Source of the DNA: Proteobacteria bacterium 005FR1
GTDB lineage: Bacteria; Pseudomonadota; Gammaproteobacteria; Pseudomonadales; Cellvibrionaceae
Direction of reading: 5' to 3'
Assembly (NCBI GenBank): GCA_026192395.1
Contig: WACF01000001.1
Coordinates: forward strand, 366,977 to 430,976
Length of the DNA: 64,000 nt
Below the pieces are notes generated by a model. It ran no database searches. It had not been told where the DNA came from and saw only the letters and a program-made list of their open reading frames with translations. A program made the translations under genes and the position numbers. Positions 8,798-15,775 of the stretch are shown here, piece by piece. Positions within the stretch are counted from its first letter, which is position 1; the number at the start of each line of letters is the position of its first letter.

Positions 8798-9427
8798 ATG
8801 GAAAAAACCCAGCGCAAAATCGAAAAGTTCAGAAACAGAGAGCAGCGAATCCTGGATGCCGCTCTCGAACTGCTGGTGGAACACGGCGAAGAATCGGTGA
8901 CGGTGGAGCAGATTGCCAATCACGTGGACATTGGCAAAGGCACCATTTACAAGCACTTCACCTCCAAAGTGGAAATTTATATGCGGCTGCTGTTCGACTA
9001 CGAACGTCAGCTCGCTGATCGGCTGAAAGAGGCCATCAGGGATATGGAGAAGGGCAATTACGCGGCGCCAGCGCGAGCCTATTTCGAAAGCCGCATGTCC
9101 GATCCGACCAAGGATCGTCTGTTCCAGCGTCTGGAAGAGAAAATCATTGCCCTGAAGCAGGCGCCCGAGATGATTGGCGAACTGCATAAGATGCGCAACG
9201 ACCTCTTCGAATCCATGAACGAGATGTTCGCCCGACGCATCGAGGAAGGTTACCTCTACGATGTGCCCCCCCACTATTACTACTACACCTACTGGGCGTT
9301 GACCCAGGGTGCGGTGGAACTCTTCCATTCCAAAGCCTTCCCGCGCGTGGAAGAAAACATGGAAGGCTTGATGCACTTCATCATGGAAGTGGGCGTGCAT
9401 ATGGGCAATAAGAAGCAGGAACAGTAA
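8798..9427 (+). CDS. TetR family transcriptional regulator
   Basis: A 209-residue regulator with the TetR DNA-binding domain at about residues 12-58: RILDAALELLVEHGEESVTVEQIANHVDIGKGTIYKHFTSK is split into the three typical helices. The ligand-binding half is rich in aromatic residues (PPHYYYYTYWAL), as in regulators of lipid or hydrophobic-compound genes. I chose the second ATG (8798) because GAGG sits six bases before it, while the ATG at 8786 has no ribosome site. It is monocistronic and ends in a strong terminator. Its targets cannot be told from context. Confidence 0.88.
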   Translation: MEKTQRKIEKFRNREQRILDAALELLVEHGEESVTVEQIANHVDIGKGTIYKHFTSKVEIYMRLLFDYERQLADRLKEAIRDMEKGNYAAPARAYFESRMSDPTKDRLFQRLEEKIIALKQAPEMIGELHKMRNDLFESMNEMFARRIEEGYLYDVPPHYYYYTYWALTQGAVELFHSKAFPRVEENMEGLMHFIMEVGVHMGNKKQEQ

Positions 9428-9435
9428 TCGGTTTT

Positions 9436-9464
9436 GCCGCCGGAGCCACAGCTCCGGCGGCTTT
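9436..9464 (+). terminator. Rho-independent terminator of the TetR gene
   Basis: An 11-bp perfect GC-rich stem (9436-9446/9451-9461) with a four-base loop and TTT, nine bases past the stop codon. Confidence 0.75.
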
Positions 9465-9585
9465 GCCTCGCTCTTTGTCTGCTCTTTCCGCCTGATCGTT
9501 TCCTCCTGTCATTTCCTCCTGAATGTTGTTTCCCTCTCAAATTTGTTGCTAAGGTAGTCCCGACGCAGTAACCGGGGGTCCTGGC

Positions 9586-10149
9586 ATGTCCGACTTCTTC
9601 GAACAAGCTGAAGCTCTTCAGAAAGAATACGCGGCGAAATTGCCGCCCGTGGAAAAATGGAATCCGCCGCTATCCGGCGACATTGATATTCGGATCGCCC
9701 GTGACGGGCGCTGGTATCACGAGGGCAGTGAGATTCAGCGACAGAAGCTGGTGAGACTCTTTTCCACCATTCTCAAACGCGAGGGAGATGATTACTTCCT
9801 GGTGACGCCAGTGGAGAAGTGGCGCATTCAGGTGGAGGATGCTCCCTTCGTCGTGGTCGATTTCAGCCGCCAGGGGAGGGGTGCGGACCAGAAGTTCGTC
9901 TTCAAGACCGGGACCGATGACATCGTCGTTGCCGATCAGGAGCATCCGCTCTGGGTCGAGACTCGAAAGGTCGGGGAAGACGGAGCGACTGAAGAAAGCG
10001 TCCCCTACATCATCGTGCGGAAAAATCTGCCGGCACTCATCAGCCGGAATGTCTATTACCATCTCATCGAGGTGGCGCTCGAAGAAGAGCAGGGCGAGGC
10101 GGATCGGGTGGGTATCCGCAGCTGCGGAGAAACCTTTTACCTGTCCTGA
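9586..10149 (+). CDS. DUF1285 domain protein
   Basis: A 187-residue cytoplasmic protein whose whole length fits DUF1285: PPVEKWNPPLSGDIDIRIARDG at the start, RWYHEGSEIQRQKLVRLFSTIL, then YFLVTPVEKWRIQVEDAPFVVVD and a C-terminal ISRNVYYHLIEVA. Structures of the family show two similar beta-rich lobes, but no biochemical role is established. The gene runs alone and converges on tusB with 12 bases between them. Start at ATG 9586 fits the family N-terminus. Confidence 0.85.
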   Translation: MSDFFEQAEALQKEYAAKLPPVEKWNPPLSGDIDIRIARDGRWYHEGSEIQRQKLVRLFSTILKREGDDYFLVTPVEKWRIQVEDAPFVVVDFSRQGRGADQKFVFKTGTDDIVVADQEHPLWVETRKVGEDGATEESVPYIIVRKNLPALISRNVYYHLIEVALEEEQGEADRVGIRSCGETFYLS

Positions 10150-10161
10150 TCCTCCCGGGGC

Positions 10162-10467
10162 TCAATACCAACTCTGGCTGGCGGGATGTTTTTCCGCCAG
10201 TTTCACGAATTCTGCGATGCCAATCAGCTGGACACCTGCGAGCAGCGCTCCAGTCAGGCTGCGCCTCTCCGCATCTTCCTGCAACGCGAAAACTCGGCAT
10301 CCGCCATCTCTGATTAGCGCCTCCAGCGAAGCAGCGCATGGCGAACTGCTGCTGGCGCCGTAGATGCCATCATTCAGCAGCAGGATGTCGTCGCCGGTGG
10401 CAGCGCTATCGATGCACCGCGACAGGAGCGGCGAAGTGAAGGCGGATTTGTTGACAGTGTGCAGCAT
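10162..10467 (-). CDS. tusB: sulfurtransferase complex subunit TusB
   Basis: Third gene of tusDCB. The TusBCD heterohexamer relays persulfide sulfur from TusA to TusE for 2-thiolation of wobble uridine by MnmA. The 101-residue DsrH-fold protein begins MLHTVNKSAF, typical of TusB, and ends with the conserved tryptophan-tyrosine. It starts three bases after tusC stops, so it belongs to the same operon. No tusE follows on this strand: the next gene is convergent. Confidence 0.88.
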   Translation of the reverse strand: MLHTVNKSAFTSPLLSRCIDSAATGDDILLLNDGIYGASSSSPCAASLEALIRDGGCRVFALQEDAERRSLTGALLAGVQLIGIAEFVKLAEKHPASQSWY

Positions 10468-10470
10468 CGC

Positions 10471-10815
10471 TCAGAAGCTCAGAATCTTGTGGTGCCTTGC
10501 GAACAGCGCCTGAATTTCGCTGTTGTTCAGCGCTGTGGGAGCGAGTGGAAGATTGGCAGTGCTGAGGCCGCGGCTCTGCAGGTCGCCCGCCGCCGCGTAC
10601 AGCTGAATGGGCGCCAACTCCATGAGCGAAGTCAGCTTGGTGGCGGCCTCGCCTTCAACCAGCTGGTAAACCCCGTCCGCTACAAACAGAAGGCTGACCG
10701 CTTGGTTGAGAAGCCCTGCCGTCATCACCGCGTCGAGACTTTCCCGGGCCAGCGCGCCACTGAGTGGGCCATGCGAGAGAACAAACAACAGCCCGGGGGC
10801 TTGCTCTTCAGTCAT
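10471..10815 (-). CDS. tusC: sulfurtransferase complex subunit TusC
   Basis: DsrF-like 114-residue subunit of the TusBCD sulfur relay. The pattern LLFVLSHGPLSGALARESLDAVMTAG followed by VSLLFVADGVYQL is that of TusC proteins. It lies between tusD (11-base gap) and tusB (3-base gap), an order shared with E. coli. Confidence 0.88.
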   Translation of the reverse strand: MTEEQAPGLLFVLSHGPLSGALARESLDAVMTAGLLNQAVSLLFVADGVYQLVEGEAATKLTSLMELAPIQLYAAAGDLQSRGLSTANLPLAPTALNNSEIQALFARHHKILSF

Positions 10816-10826
10816 ATCTGTATTGC

Positions 10827-11195
10827 TCAGCTGCCGAAGGTGACGAGGCGATCGGAATGGACCGTCGCATCGATCAATTGTCCGAGCCCGCCGATCACGA
10901 AGCCTTCCCCGAGCCGGAGCGATGAGCCGGCTTCGCCGGGTCTCGCCTCGATCCCGCGGTGCTTGGCGGAGGTCACGCAGACCACGGCGTCCAGTTGATT
11001 GTCGAGAATCAGGTGTTGCCAGCGCTCAAACAGGGGTGCTCCTGGACCGGGCACCGCATTCAGCACCCCGTCGCTGAAGAAAAACAGCCGGTAGATGGAA
11101 TGGCCTTTCGCCAGCAGCGCTTCCGCGAACTGCAATGCTGTTGAGCAGAGTTCGGGCGTACTTGGCCCGGCGTAGATGGCGAGGGAGAACTTCAT
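10827..11195 (-). CDS. tusD: sulfurtransferase complex subunit TusD
   Basis: First gene of tusDCB; the 122-residue DsrE-fold subunit carries the persulfide-bearing cysteine of the complex. Cys73 in DAVVCVTSAKHRG occupies the place of E. coli TusD Cys78. FFFSDGVLNA is also family-typical. Upstream is the terminator of the yccA-like gene on the same strand, so the operon promoter should lie in or near the 11196-11290 gap. In E. coli yccA is linked to tusE; here a yccA-type gene instead precedes tusDCB. Confidence 0.9.
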   Translation of the reverse strand: MKFSLAIYAGPSTPELCSTALQFAEALLAKGHSIYRLFFFSDGVLNAVPGPGAPLFERWQHLILDNQLDAVVCVTSAKHRGIEARPGEAGSSLRLGEGFVIGGLGQLIDATVHSDRLVTFGS

Positions 11196-11206
11196 ACTTC
11201 GGTCTC

Positions 11207-11238
11207 AAAAAAAAGCCCCGTTTAACACGAGGCTTTTT
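11207..11238 (-). terminator. terminator of the YccA-family gene (bidirectional shape)
   Basis: Stem 11215-11221/11227-11233 (one mismatch) flanked by eight A on the left and five T on the right. On the minus strand this gives a hairpin with eight T between yccA and tusD. Confidence 0.8.
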
Positions 11239-11291
11239 GATCGGCCTGCGCCGGGAGCCGGCGCACTTTCCTTTCCTGCTTGCCTGATGAC

Positions 11292-11975
11292 CTATTCGTC
11301 CGACATGACGCCCAGCAGGTGCAGCAGGTGGACAAACAGGTTGTAGATGTTCAGGTACAGGGTGGTGGTAGCCAGCAGGTAATTGGTTTCCCCGCCGTTC
11401 ACGATTCGGCTGGTGTCATACAGGATGAAACCGGACATCAGCAGCACGACCGCGGCGCTGATCGCCAGCGACATCGGTCCAACGTTTACACCGAAGAAGC
11501 CAGCGATAATGGAGCCGAGCATGGCCAGCAGCACGACCACCAGACCAGTAACCAGGAAGCCGCGCATGAAGCTCATGTCCTTGCCTGTGGTCAGCACGTA
11601 GCCGGACAGGGTGAAGAACACCAGTGCGGTTCCGCCGAGGGCCTGCATGATCAACTGACTGCCATTGGCCATCGCCAGATAGTGGTTCAGGGTCGGGCCC
11701 AGTGCGGCGCCGAGCAGACCGGTGAAAGCGAATACCACAACGATGCCCGTGGCGGAGTTGGCGGTGCGCGGCAGTACCAGCCAGATCAGGCCCAGCGCGC
11801 CGAGAGACATGACCAGCGCGGCTCCGAAGCCCAGATTCGCCGCCATGGACAGACCGGCTGTGGCTGCGCTGAACAGGAGGGTCAGACCCAGCAGCGCGTA
11901 GGTGTTACGCAGTACTTTGCTGACCTCAGCCGACCGCGAGGTAGCAGTCTGAGTTTGTGAATAGAGCTCTTGCAT
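11292..11975 (-). CDS. Bax inhibitor-1 / YccA family membrane protein
   Basis: A seven-helix inner-membrane protein of 227 residues from the ATG at 11975, which has GGAG seven bases upstream; an open frame reaching 12041 has no such site. The sequence LRNTYALLGLTLLFSAATAGLSM and the C-terminal ISAAVVLLMSGFILYDTSRIVNGGETNYLLATTTLYLNIYNLF with its acidic residues are typical of BI-1 proteins. E. coli YccA binds and modulates the FtsH protease; others act as pH-dependent calcium leak channels. It is immediately upstream of tusDCB but separated by a terminator. Confidence 0.88.
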   Translation of the reverse strand: MQELYSQTQTATSRSAEVSKVLRNTYALLGLTLLFSAATAGLSMAANLGFGAALVMSLGALGLIWLVLPRTANSATGIVVVFAFTGLLGAALGPTLNHYLAMANGSQLIMQALGGTALVFFTLSGYVLTTGKDMSFMRGFLVTGLVVVLLAMLGSIIAGFFGVNVGPMSLAISAAVVLLMSGFILYDTSRIVNGGETNYLLATTTLYLNIYNLFVHLLHLLGVMSDE

Positions 11976-12224
11976 AGGTGTTCTCCAGTGAGCGTGGACC
12001 GATTGCGCCATCATACAAAGGCCGGCCCTGAAATCAAGCACTTAGGGGACGATCTCAGCGGTTTTTTGGTGAAGCAGCTTGCCGCTGTGCCTGGGTATCG
12101 GCGTTCTGTTAGATCCCGGAGCGACTCATAGGTTTCCCTTGGGCCGGAGCTCGGCACAAAGCCTGCTTGGAAGCCCCCGTTTTCGTGGATTCTTCTTTTC
12201 AGGCATTCGTCAAGGGTGGCGCCA

Positions 12225-13625
12225 ATGGACTGGGGCTTTTTGTCTTTTCTCGCCGAACCGTGGTTCGTTCTACCCTGGTACGTGATCGGCATCGCCGGGG
12301 CACTGCTGGTCGGCGCCGACATTCGCAGGCACAACACTGCCCTGAAAAAAGCCATGCAGTGGGCCTGGCCCATCATCGTGCTGTTCTTCTCGGTTATCGG
12401 GCTGGCGCTTTATTACGGCACCGCTCGAGCACCGGGCATCCAACACAAGAAAAATCCGGAAGAAAAGAAGAAGCTTCACCACGAGTACGAGAAGAACATC
12501 TTCCGGCGCGTCAACGGTGCGGTGATTCACTGCATCGCCGGTGACGGCCTCGGGATCATGACTGCAATGGTGATTGCCCGTGCCTACGGCTTCAGCTTCT
12601 GGCAGGAGTTCTGGTTCGAATACCTGGTGGGCTTTCTGTTCGGCTGGTTCATCTTCCAATACAAGTCCATGACCATGATGACCGACAGCAAGGCAAAGGC
12701 GCTATGGATGGCCTTTCGCGGCGAGTTCATGTCCATGCTGACGGTGATGGCGGGAATGGGCGCTGTGATGGGCTACGTCACGCCCCTGGCGGTGACGGAG
12801 CAGCCCAGGCCGCTCACCTACGCCTTCTGGGGCTTTGGCATGTTCGGCTTGCTGGTGGGCTATGTGTTTACCTGGCCGATGAACTACATGATGGTGAAGA
12901 TCGGCTGGAAGCATGGCATGGGCGGCATGAAGGAAGGCCATAAAAAGCAGGTGAAGGAAAAGGGAGGTCGGGTCGCACTCGGGGCGAGTATGGCTGTACT
13001 CGGGGCAGTTGCCCTCGTGATCCCGGCCTGGCTGGTTGAAGTTCGCGATGGGACGCCAGTGCGTGCGGACATGGCCGAAGCCGCGTCACCGGTCCAGCCG
13101 GGCGGCCCGGACAACTTGGCAACCGGACTCGAGGAAACGCTGAGTCTGGCCGTCGACTACATGAATGAGGGTGAGAACTCCCACGCAGCTCACGCCATCG
13201 ATGCAGCCCATCGTGCGGCTTCCGTCGCCCACGAAGCTTCTTCCGCGCCGGTATACGGCGAGGCTCTCCACCAGATCGAGTCCGCACGCCGGGAGCTGCA
13301 CATGGGGCGACCTGAACGTGCCCGCGAGAGCCTGAAGATTGCGGCAGATCAGGATTTTGGCACGGTCGCCAGTGCGGGCGCGCCCGCGATGCAGCGATTT
13401 GGCAGCGCCACACTGATCAATGCTCATGGGGTGAAGATCGGTGAGATCACCGCCGTTCGGGACGACGAGGTGGAGGTCGCCCTCGGCGGCCTTCGCAACG
13501 TCTGGGGCTTTGTGGATCTGAGCGCGGAGCGGGTGCTGGTGCTGCCCGCCGAAAGTCTGGCGGCGGGCCCACCAGAGACCATTGGCGCATCTCTGGTGAC
13601 TATCGCCGAACTGGACGTCAATTAG
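12225..13625 (+). CDS. DUF4396 membrane protein with C-terminal PRC-barrel-like segment
   Basis: A 466-residue protein. Residues about 1-260 hold several membrane helices of the DUF4396 type (AMQWAWPIIVLFFSVIGLALYYG, IHCIAGDGLGIMTAMVIARA, WFEYLVGFLFGWFIFQ, EFMSMLTVMAGMGAVMGY). After a last helix near 255-275 comes a soluble part: a helical, His/Ala-rich region and a final stretch (GSATLINAHGVKIGEITAVRDDEVEVALGG) that looks like a PRC-barrel. DUF4396 proteins have no established function. ATG 12225 is preferred over GTG 12216 because AGGG lies a normal distance before it. The 3' end overlaps the convergent MscS gene by eight bases. Confidence 0.8.
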   Translation: MDWGFLSFLAEPWFVLPWYVIGIAGALLVGADIRRHNTALKKAMQWAWPIIVLFFSVIGLALYYGTARAPGIQHKKNPEEKKKLHHEYEKNIFRRVNGAVIHCIAGDGLGIMTAMVIARAYGFSFWQEFWFEYLVGFLFGWFIFQYKSMTMMTDSKAKALWMAFRGEFMSMLTVMAGMGAVMGYVTPLAVTEQPRPLTYAFWGFGMFGLLVGYVFTWPMNYMMVKIGWKHGMGGMKEGHKKQVKEKGGRVALGASMAVLGAVALVIPAWLVEVRDGTPVRADMAEAASPVQPGGPDNLATGLEETLSLAVDYMNEGENSHAAHAIDAAHRAASVAHEASSAPVYGEALHQIESARRELHMGRPERARESLKIAADQDFGTVASAGAPAMQRFGSATLINAHGVKIGEITAVRDDEVEVALGGLRNVWGFVDLSAERVLVLPAESLAAGPPETIGASLVTIAELDVN

Positions 13626-15405
13626 CCTGCTTCAGGGGCTCGGCGGCGAAATTCGGCAGCTTCACGTCTGCTGGTTCCCGCCAGTCTGTACCGGCATGCT
13701 GGCCCCGTTCATTGGTGCGCCCCCGATCACCGGCTACCCCGCGGTCATTGGCGAGATAGAGAGTTTGTGAGGGGTAGGCCAGACTGGTGCCACTGCGGCT
13801 AAGGGCCTCGGCGATTTGCAGGTTCAACTCTTCCTGGATCTCGAGAAATTCGCTGTAGTCAGTAGCCAGGATGTAGCCAAAAATCTCAACATTCAGGGCA
13901 CTGCTGCCGAAGCCGAGGAAAGTTACCCGGGCTTCCGGGTCCACCTGCGGATGTACCTGCAGCACCGCACGCAGTGTAGTCAGCAAGGTGCGGATCTGAT
14001 CCGGCGAGGTTTCATAGCGGACCGTCAGCAGGGGACGGAACAGAAAACGATCCCGATGGGTGTAGTTTTCGATTTTCTGGGAGGCGAAGTCCGCATTGGG
14101 GATGGTCACCAGCGTGCGATCCAGGGTCCGGATACGGGTGGTGCGCATGCCGATCTGCTCAATGGTGCCCAGCGTATCACCGATGCGGCAGAAATCGCCG
14201 ATGCGTACCGTCTGATCCAGCACCACGCTCATGCTGCCCACCAGATTCTCCACCATCTTCTGCGCGCCGAGCGCGAAAACGATACCACCGATACCCAGGG
14301 CGGCCAGTCCGGTCGTGACATCCAGGCCCGCCATGCCCAAGGCCACGACGATGGCGACTGCCACCAGCAGCACCCGGAAGGTGCGGCGCATCAGACGGAC
14401 CGCCGACAGCGCGCCGAAGCGCGCCTGCAGCGTCATGCGCTGTTCGCTCAACGAGGCGATCACGTCCACCAGTCGCCACACCAGCCAGGAAAGCGATATC
14501 CAGCCGACGATGACGAGCGCGTCGCTTAGGTATTGCCGGACGATGATCGATACGCCGGTGCGCTGCATGACATAGACGAATATCAGCACTCCGATGAACA
14601 GTCGCGCCGGAACGGCGAAGGCGCGCACCAGCCCTTCGGGATAGTTGGTGAATTTGCGATGGAGTAGTGCCCGCGCAAGGGCGGATACGGCAGCCACGCT
14701 TCCGCGGCTGATGAGATAACAGAGCCCGCCCAGCAGCACCATGGCGATCCAGTGACCCCAGGGGACGCCGTAAAGCTTGTTTTCGATCAGCGAGTCGGGC
14801 AGATAGTGGTTGATCGGCAGCGTGGATTCCGCCCGTACTTCCCGCGGCAGCTGGTCGAGGGTGTCGGCTGAAATCAGCCAGATCGGGCCATCAGCGCTTT
14901 GCAGCTGCTGCAGCTTGACCGGCACCGTTCTCGCGCCGATCTGCAGCGAACCTATGTGCTCGTATTCGGGAGGAAGATTGTCGTCCACCTGACCCGCGGG
15001 CTCGCTACTGAGCATAACCGCCGGGCGAACGGTGCCATTTCGGTCCAGAGCCTGCTGAAGAATGCGGGCCATCTGCTCGGCACGGATTCGCTTGTCCAGG
15101 GGCAGGGGAGCGAGATCCAGATACTGCGCCGCACGCTGATAGTTTTCCTGGGAGACTGCCTTGATATAGCCCTCGAAAGTGCCCCGCGGCGTGGTGCGGC
15201 CCAGTGGGTCCGCGGGCTTTTCCGCTTCCGACGCGGTCGCTTCCGCGCTCTCGCCCTTCAGTGGAGCGACCGGATTTGCATCGAGTGCTGTGGGGGTGAC
15301 TGCGGCCAGCATAACAACGGTCAGCAACAGTCCGGAGAGCTGACGGGTCCGGCAGCTTCTTTTCAGAATCCTTCTTTCCAGGATCCATTCTCGAAATACT
15401 TTCAT
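13618..15405 (-). CDS. large MscS-family mechanosensitive channel
   Basis: A 595-residue membrane protein with a signal-like N-terminus (LSGLLLTVVMLAAVTPTALDA), a periplasmic domain of about 170 residues, at least four membrane helices, and the MscS pore and beta domain (GIGGIVFALGAQKMVENLVGSMSVVLDQTVRIGDFCRIGDTLGTIEQIGMRTTRIRTLDRTLVTIPNA, described here by its parts: pore helix, then VRIGDFC, then IGMRTTRIR). It releases solutes on membrane tension. The extra N-terminal domain places it among the larger family members rather than the 286-residue MscS. Monocistronic; ends overlapping the DUF4396 gene. Confidence 0.88.
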   Translation of the reverse strand: MKVFREWILERRILKRSCRTRQLSGLLLTVVMLAAVTPTALDANPVAPLKGESAEATASEAEKPADPLGRTTPRGTFEGYIKAVSQENYQRAAQYLDLAPLPLDKRIRAEQMARILQQALDRNGTVRPAVMLSSEPAGQVDDNLPPEYEHIGSLQIGARTVPVKLQQLQSADGPIWLISADTLDQLPREVRAESTLPINHYLPDSLIENKLYGVPWGHWIAMVLLGGLCYLISRGSVAAVSALARALLHRKFTNYPEGLVRAFAVPARLFIGVLIFVYVMQRTGVSIIVRQYLSDALVIVGWISLSWLVWRLVDVIASLSEQRMTLQARFGALSAVRLMRRTFRVLLVAVAIVVALGMAGLDVTTGLAALGIGGIVFALGAQKMVENLVGSMSVVLDQTVRIGDFCRIGDTLGTIEQIGMRTTRIRTLDRTLVTIPNADFASQKIENYTHRDRFLFRPLLTVRYETSPDQIRTLLTTLRAVLQVHPQVDPEARVTFLGFGSSALNVEIFGYILATDYSEFLEIQEELNLQIAEALSRSGTSLAYPSQTLYLANDRGVAGDRGRTNERGQHAGTDWREPADVKLPNFAAEPLKQAN

Positions 15406-15516
15406 TCTCGAAACAACTTCATGAGATGCGCGTTAGCTATTTGTTCTGATTGCAGGAACCTTAGTTAAGGAATGTAAGGGCTGCAAACCGGGGCAGGGCT
15501 TTGGGTGCCATTATTT

Positions 15517-15572
15517 CGTGAGACGTGAGACGTGAGACGTGAGACGTGAGACGTGAGACGTGAGATGTGAGA
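15517..15572 (+). repeat. tandem heptamer repeat, eight units
   Basis: Seven exact copies of CGTGAGA (15517-15565) followed by one copy with a first-base change (15566-15572). The unit length of seven and near-perfect identity suggest recent slippage and a variable copy number. It lies outside any coding sequence. Confidence 0.95.
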
Positions 15573-15584
15573 GGGGAGTTCACA

Positions 15585-15673
15585 GTAGCCCGCATGGAGC
15601 GCAGCGCAATGCGGGGAAATCCGCTCAATTACCGACGTCCGTCCCGAATTCCGCTCGGCTGCATCCGGGCTAC
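15585..15673. repeat. REP-like palindromic element
   Basis: An 89-bp element bounded by inverted ends (GTAGCCCG at 15585-15592 and CGGGCTAC at 15666-15673), with an internal hairpin (15589-15595/15609-15615) around GGAGCGCAGCGCA. The pattern is like the REP-type elements scattered between genes in many proteobacteria. No transposase is present, so any mobilisation would be in trans. Confidence 0.6.
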
Positions 15674-15729
15674 CGGTGGATCGGCAGACCGCGACTCGGG
15701 AGACGGGAGATAGGGCGGGGGGCGAGGGA

Positions 15730-15761
15730 AGACGTGGACCGTGGGGTCACGGTCCACGTCT
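15730..15761 (-). terminator. long perfect hairpin after the redoxin/monooxygenase gene
   Basis: A 14-bp perfect stem (15730-15743/15748-15761) with a four-base loop, 14 bp past the stop codon on the minus strand. There is no good T run, so it may protect the mRNA 3' end or work with Rho. Confidence 0.5.
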
Positions 15762-15775
15762 GATCGTGGCAGGCT

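Larger units (their letters stand above)
15406..15775. other. repeat-rich intergenic region
   Basis: No gene. It holds, in order, an AT-rich stretch upstream of the MscS gene, a heptamer tandem repeat, a REP-like palindromic element, a GC-rich spacer and a long perfect hairpin. Confidence 0.75.

Noticed and set aside
11280-11960. A 226-codon plus-strand open frame rich in Gln and His
   Set aside because: It is antisense to the YccA-family gene and has no recognisable domain or ribosome site.
15517-15572. CRISPR-like array
   Set aside because: Units are 7 bp without spacers; it is a simple tandem repeat.
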